NCBI GenBank assembly: GCA_029268085.1
Contig: JAJUHD010000055.1
Span: 1-12,620, forward strand
Direction: 5' to 3'
Length of the DNA stretch: 12,620 nt
Source: Bacillota bacterium
GTDB lineage: Bacteria; Bacillota; Clostridia; Oscillospirales; Oscillospiraceae
Positions 12,195 to 12,620 of the stretch are shown piece by piece; the first letter of the stretch is position 1, and each line of letters opens with the position of its first letter. Under the pieces are notes generated by a model. That model was not told the DNA's origin and made no database searches. It saw only the letters and a program-made list of their open reading frames with translations. Position numbers and translations under genes: made by a program.

Positions 12195-12620
12195 TTATTG
12201 ATATAGTTCAATGTGTGAGCTGTAGCAGAAATAGGTCCAGCCAAGCTGCTTGTCATAAACCGCCGTATGTGTTCCGCTGCCTTGCTTGAAATTTGCTTGG
12301 AACACGACAGATGGCTCTAGAAGTCTTTCCCCGTTAAGAAGCCTCATCGCGCATCTTACGCATCGCTCGGAAGGCAAAAGGCTGTTGAAGTAGCGGCTGT
12401 TTGCTCCGTAATATTGTCCGGGCTGCTCGAGCACCTCTTTGATTGTGTTTGGAAACTCTGGGCTTGCAACACGGTTCAGAACCACCTCGCCAACACACAT
12501 TTTCCATTCGTCGCTCAGCCATACCGAACCAGCCTCTGCGTAGATTATCTTGGACAGGAGCATCAGATCCTCGAATGTGTAGCGCTCTTCGTCCAGACCC
12601 ATTTCCGCAATCTTATCGTC
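12195..12620 (-). CDS. SleB/CwlJ-type cell wall hydrolase, 5' end outside the window
   Basis: Peptidoglycan hydrolase of the Hydrolase_2 family (PF07486 type), which includes the spore-cortex lytic enzymes SleB and CwlJ. The frame continues past the ATG at 12602 to the window edge (DDKIAE before it), so the true N-terminus, perhaps with a signal peptide, is missing. Counting from that ATG, the domain starts DLMLLSKIIYAEAG (12-25), with E23 in the position of the catalytic Glu. It continues with VGEVVLNRVASPEFPNTIKEVLEQPGQY (37-64), and ends with FQANFKQGSGTH (101-112) and the terminal YFCYSSHIELY. The domain appears complete. Whether it acts in germination or vegetative wall turnover cannot be judged. 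It is convergent with the E2-like gene. Confidence 0.9.
   Translation of the reverse strand, partial: DDKIAEMGLDEERYTFEDLMLLSKIIYAEAGSVWLSDEWKMCVGEVVLNRVASPEFPNTIKEVLEQPGQYYGANSRYFNSLLPSERCVRCAMRLLNGERLLEPSVVFQANFKQGSGTHTAVYDKQLGWTYFCYSSHIELYQ

Noticed and set aside
1..12620. CRISPR array, transposon, prophage or tRNA genes
   Set aside because: I saw no regularly spaced repeats, transposase or phage frames, or cloverleaf sequences on either strand by eye.

Overview
The window looks like chromosomal DNA from an anaerobic, low-to-mid GC Gram-positive bacterium of class Clostridia, probably Oscillospiraceae-like. The reasons are strong AGGAGG-type ribosome binding sites, sigma-A promoters, an L10 leader of the Firmicutes type, two secreted proteins with S-layer homology (SLH) domains, a SleB/CwlJ-type wall hydrolase, and the protein families present. 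The taxon is inferred from protein character only. Every gene is of a recognisable type. I see no mobile element, CRISPR array, tRNA or rRNA.

Layout. Positions 1-1049 (+) hold the C-terminal three quarters of a sodium:amino acid (AGCS) symporter. It faces rplL across a bidirectional terminator. Positions 1095-2233 (-) hold a self-contained rplJ-rplL transcription unit with its own consensus promoter and an L10-binding leader; rplKA and rpoBC are not next to it. Positions 2297-5730 (-) hold a GT4 glycosyltransferase followed 44 bp later by a secreted phosphodiester-glycosidase/Big/SLH protein, probably co-transcribed for work on surface glycans. A 300-bp gap upstream of the glycosyltransferase (5731-6034) holds two inverted repeats and a possible small RNA or riboregulatory leader. 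Positions 6035-6604 (-) hold a family-4 Fe-S uracil-DNA glycosylase with a large palindrome over its 5' end.

Positions 6723-9378 (-) hold a three-gene unit: a UBA-like/transmembrane DUF4342-type protein, an OmpR-family response regulator and a histidine kinase. The last two overlap by ATGA. The 275-bp leader has two candidate promoters, helically phased ATTAGAAAA repeats that look like a response-regulator site, and a stable hairpin before the ribosome binding site. Positions 9657-10985 (-) hold a second secreted SLH protein with a C-terminal lipoprotein-like domain. Positions 11267-12151 (+) hold a free-standing acyltransferase-like protein of the 2-oxoacid dehydrogenase E2 fold in which the catalytic His is Glu. 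It ends in a shared terminator facing a wall hydrolase that is cut by the window edge.

Taken together, much of the window concerns the cell envelope: two SLH proteins, a glycosyltransferase, a wall hydrolase and a membrane-linked two-component system. These are mixed with housekeeping genes for ribosome stalk proteins, DNA repair and amino acid uptake. I do not see a clear new multi-gene system. The best leads are regulatory: the leader of the glycosyltransferase, the phased repeats before the DUF4342 operon, and the isolated rplJL unit. The E2-like protein with an altered active site is a further lead.
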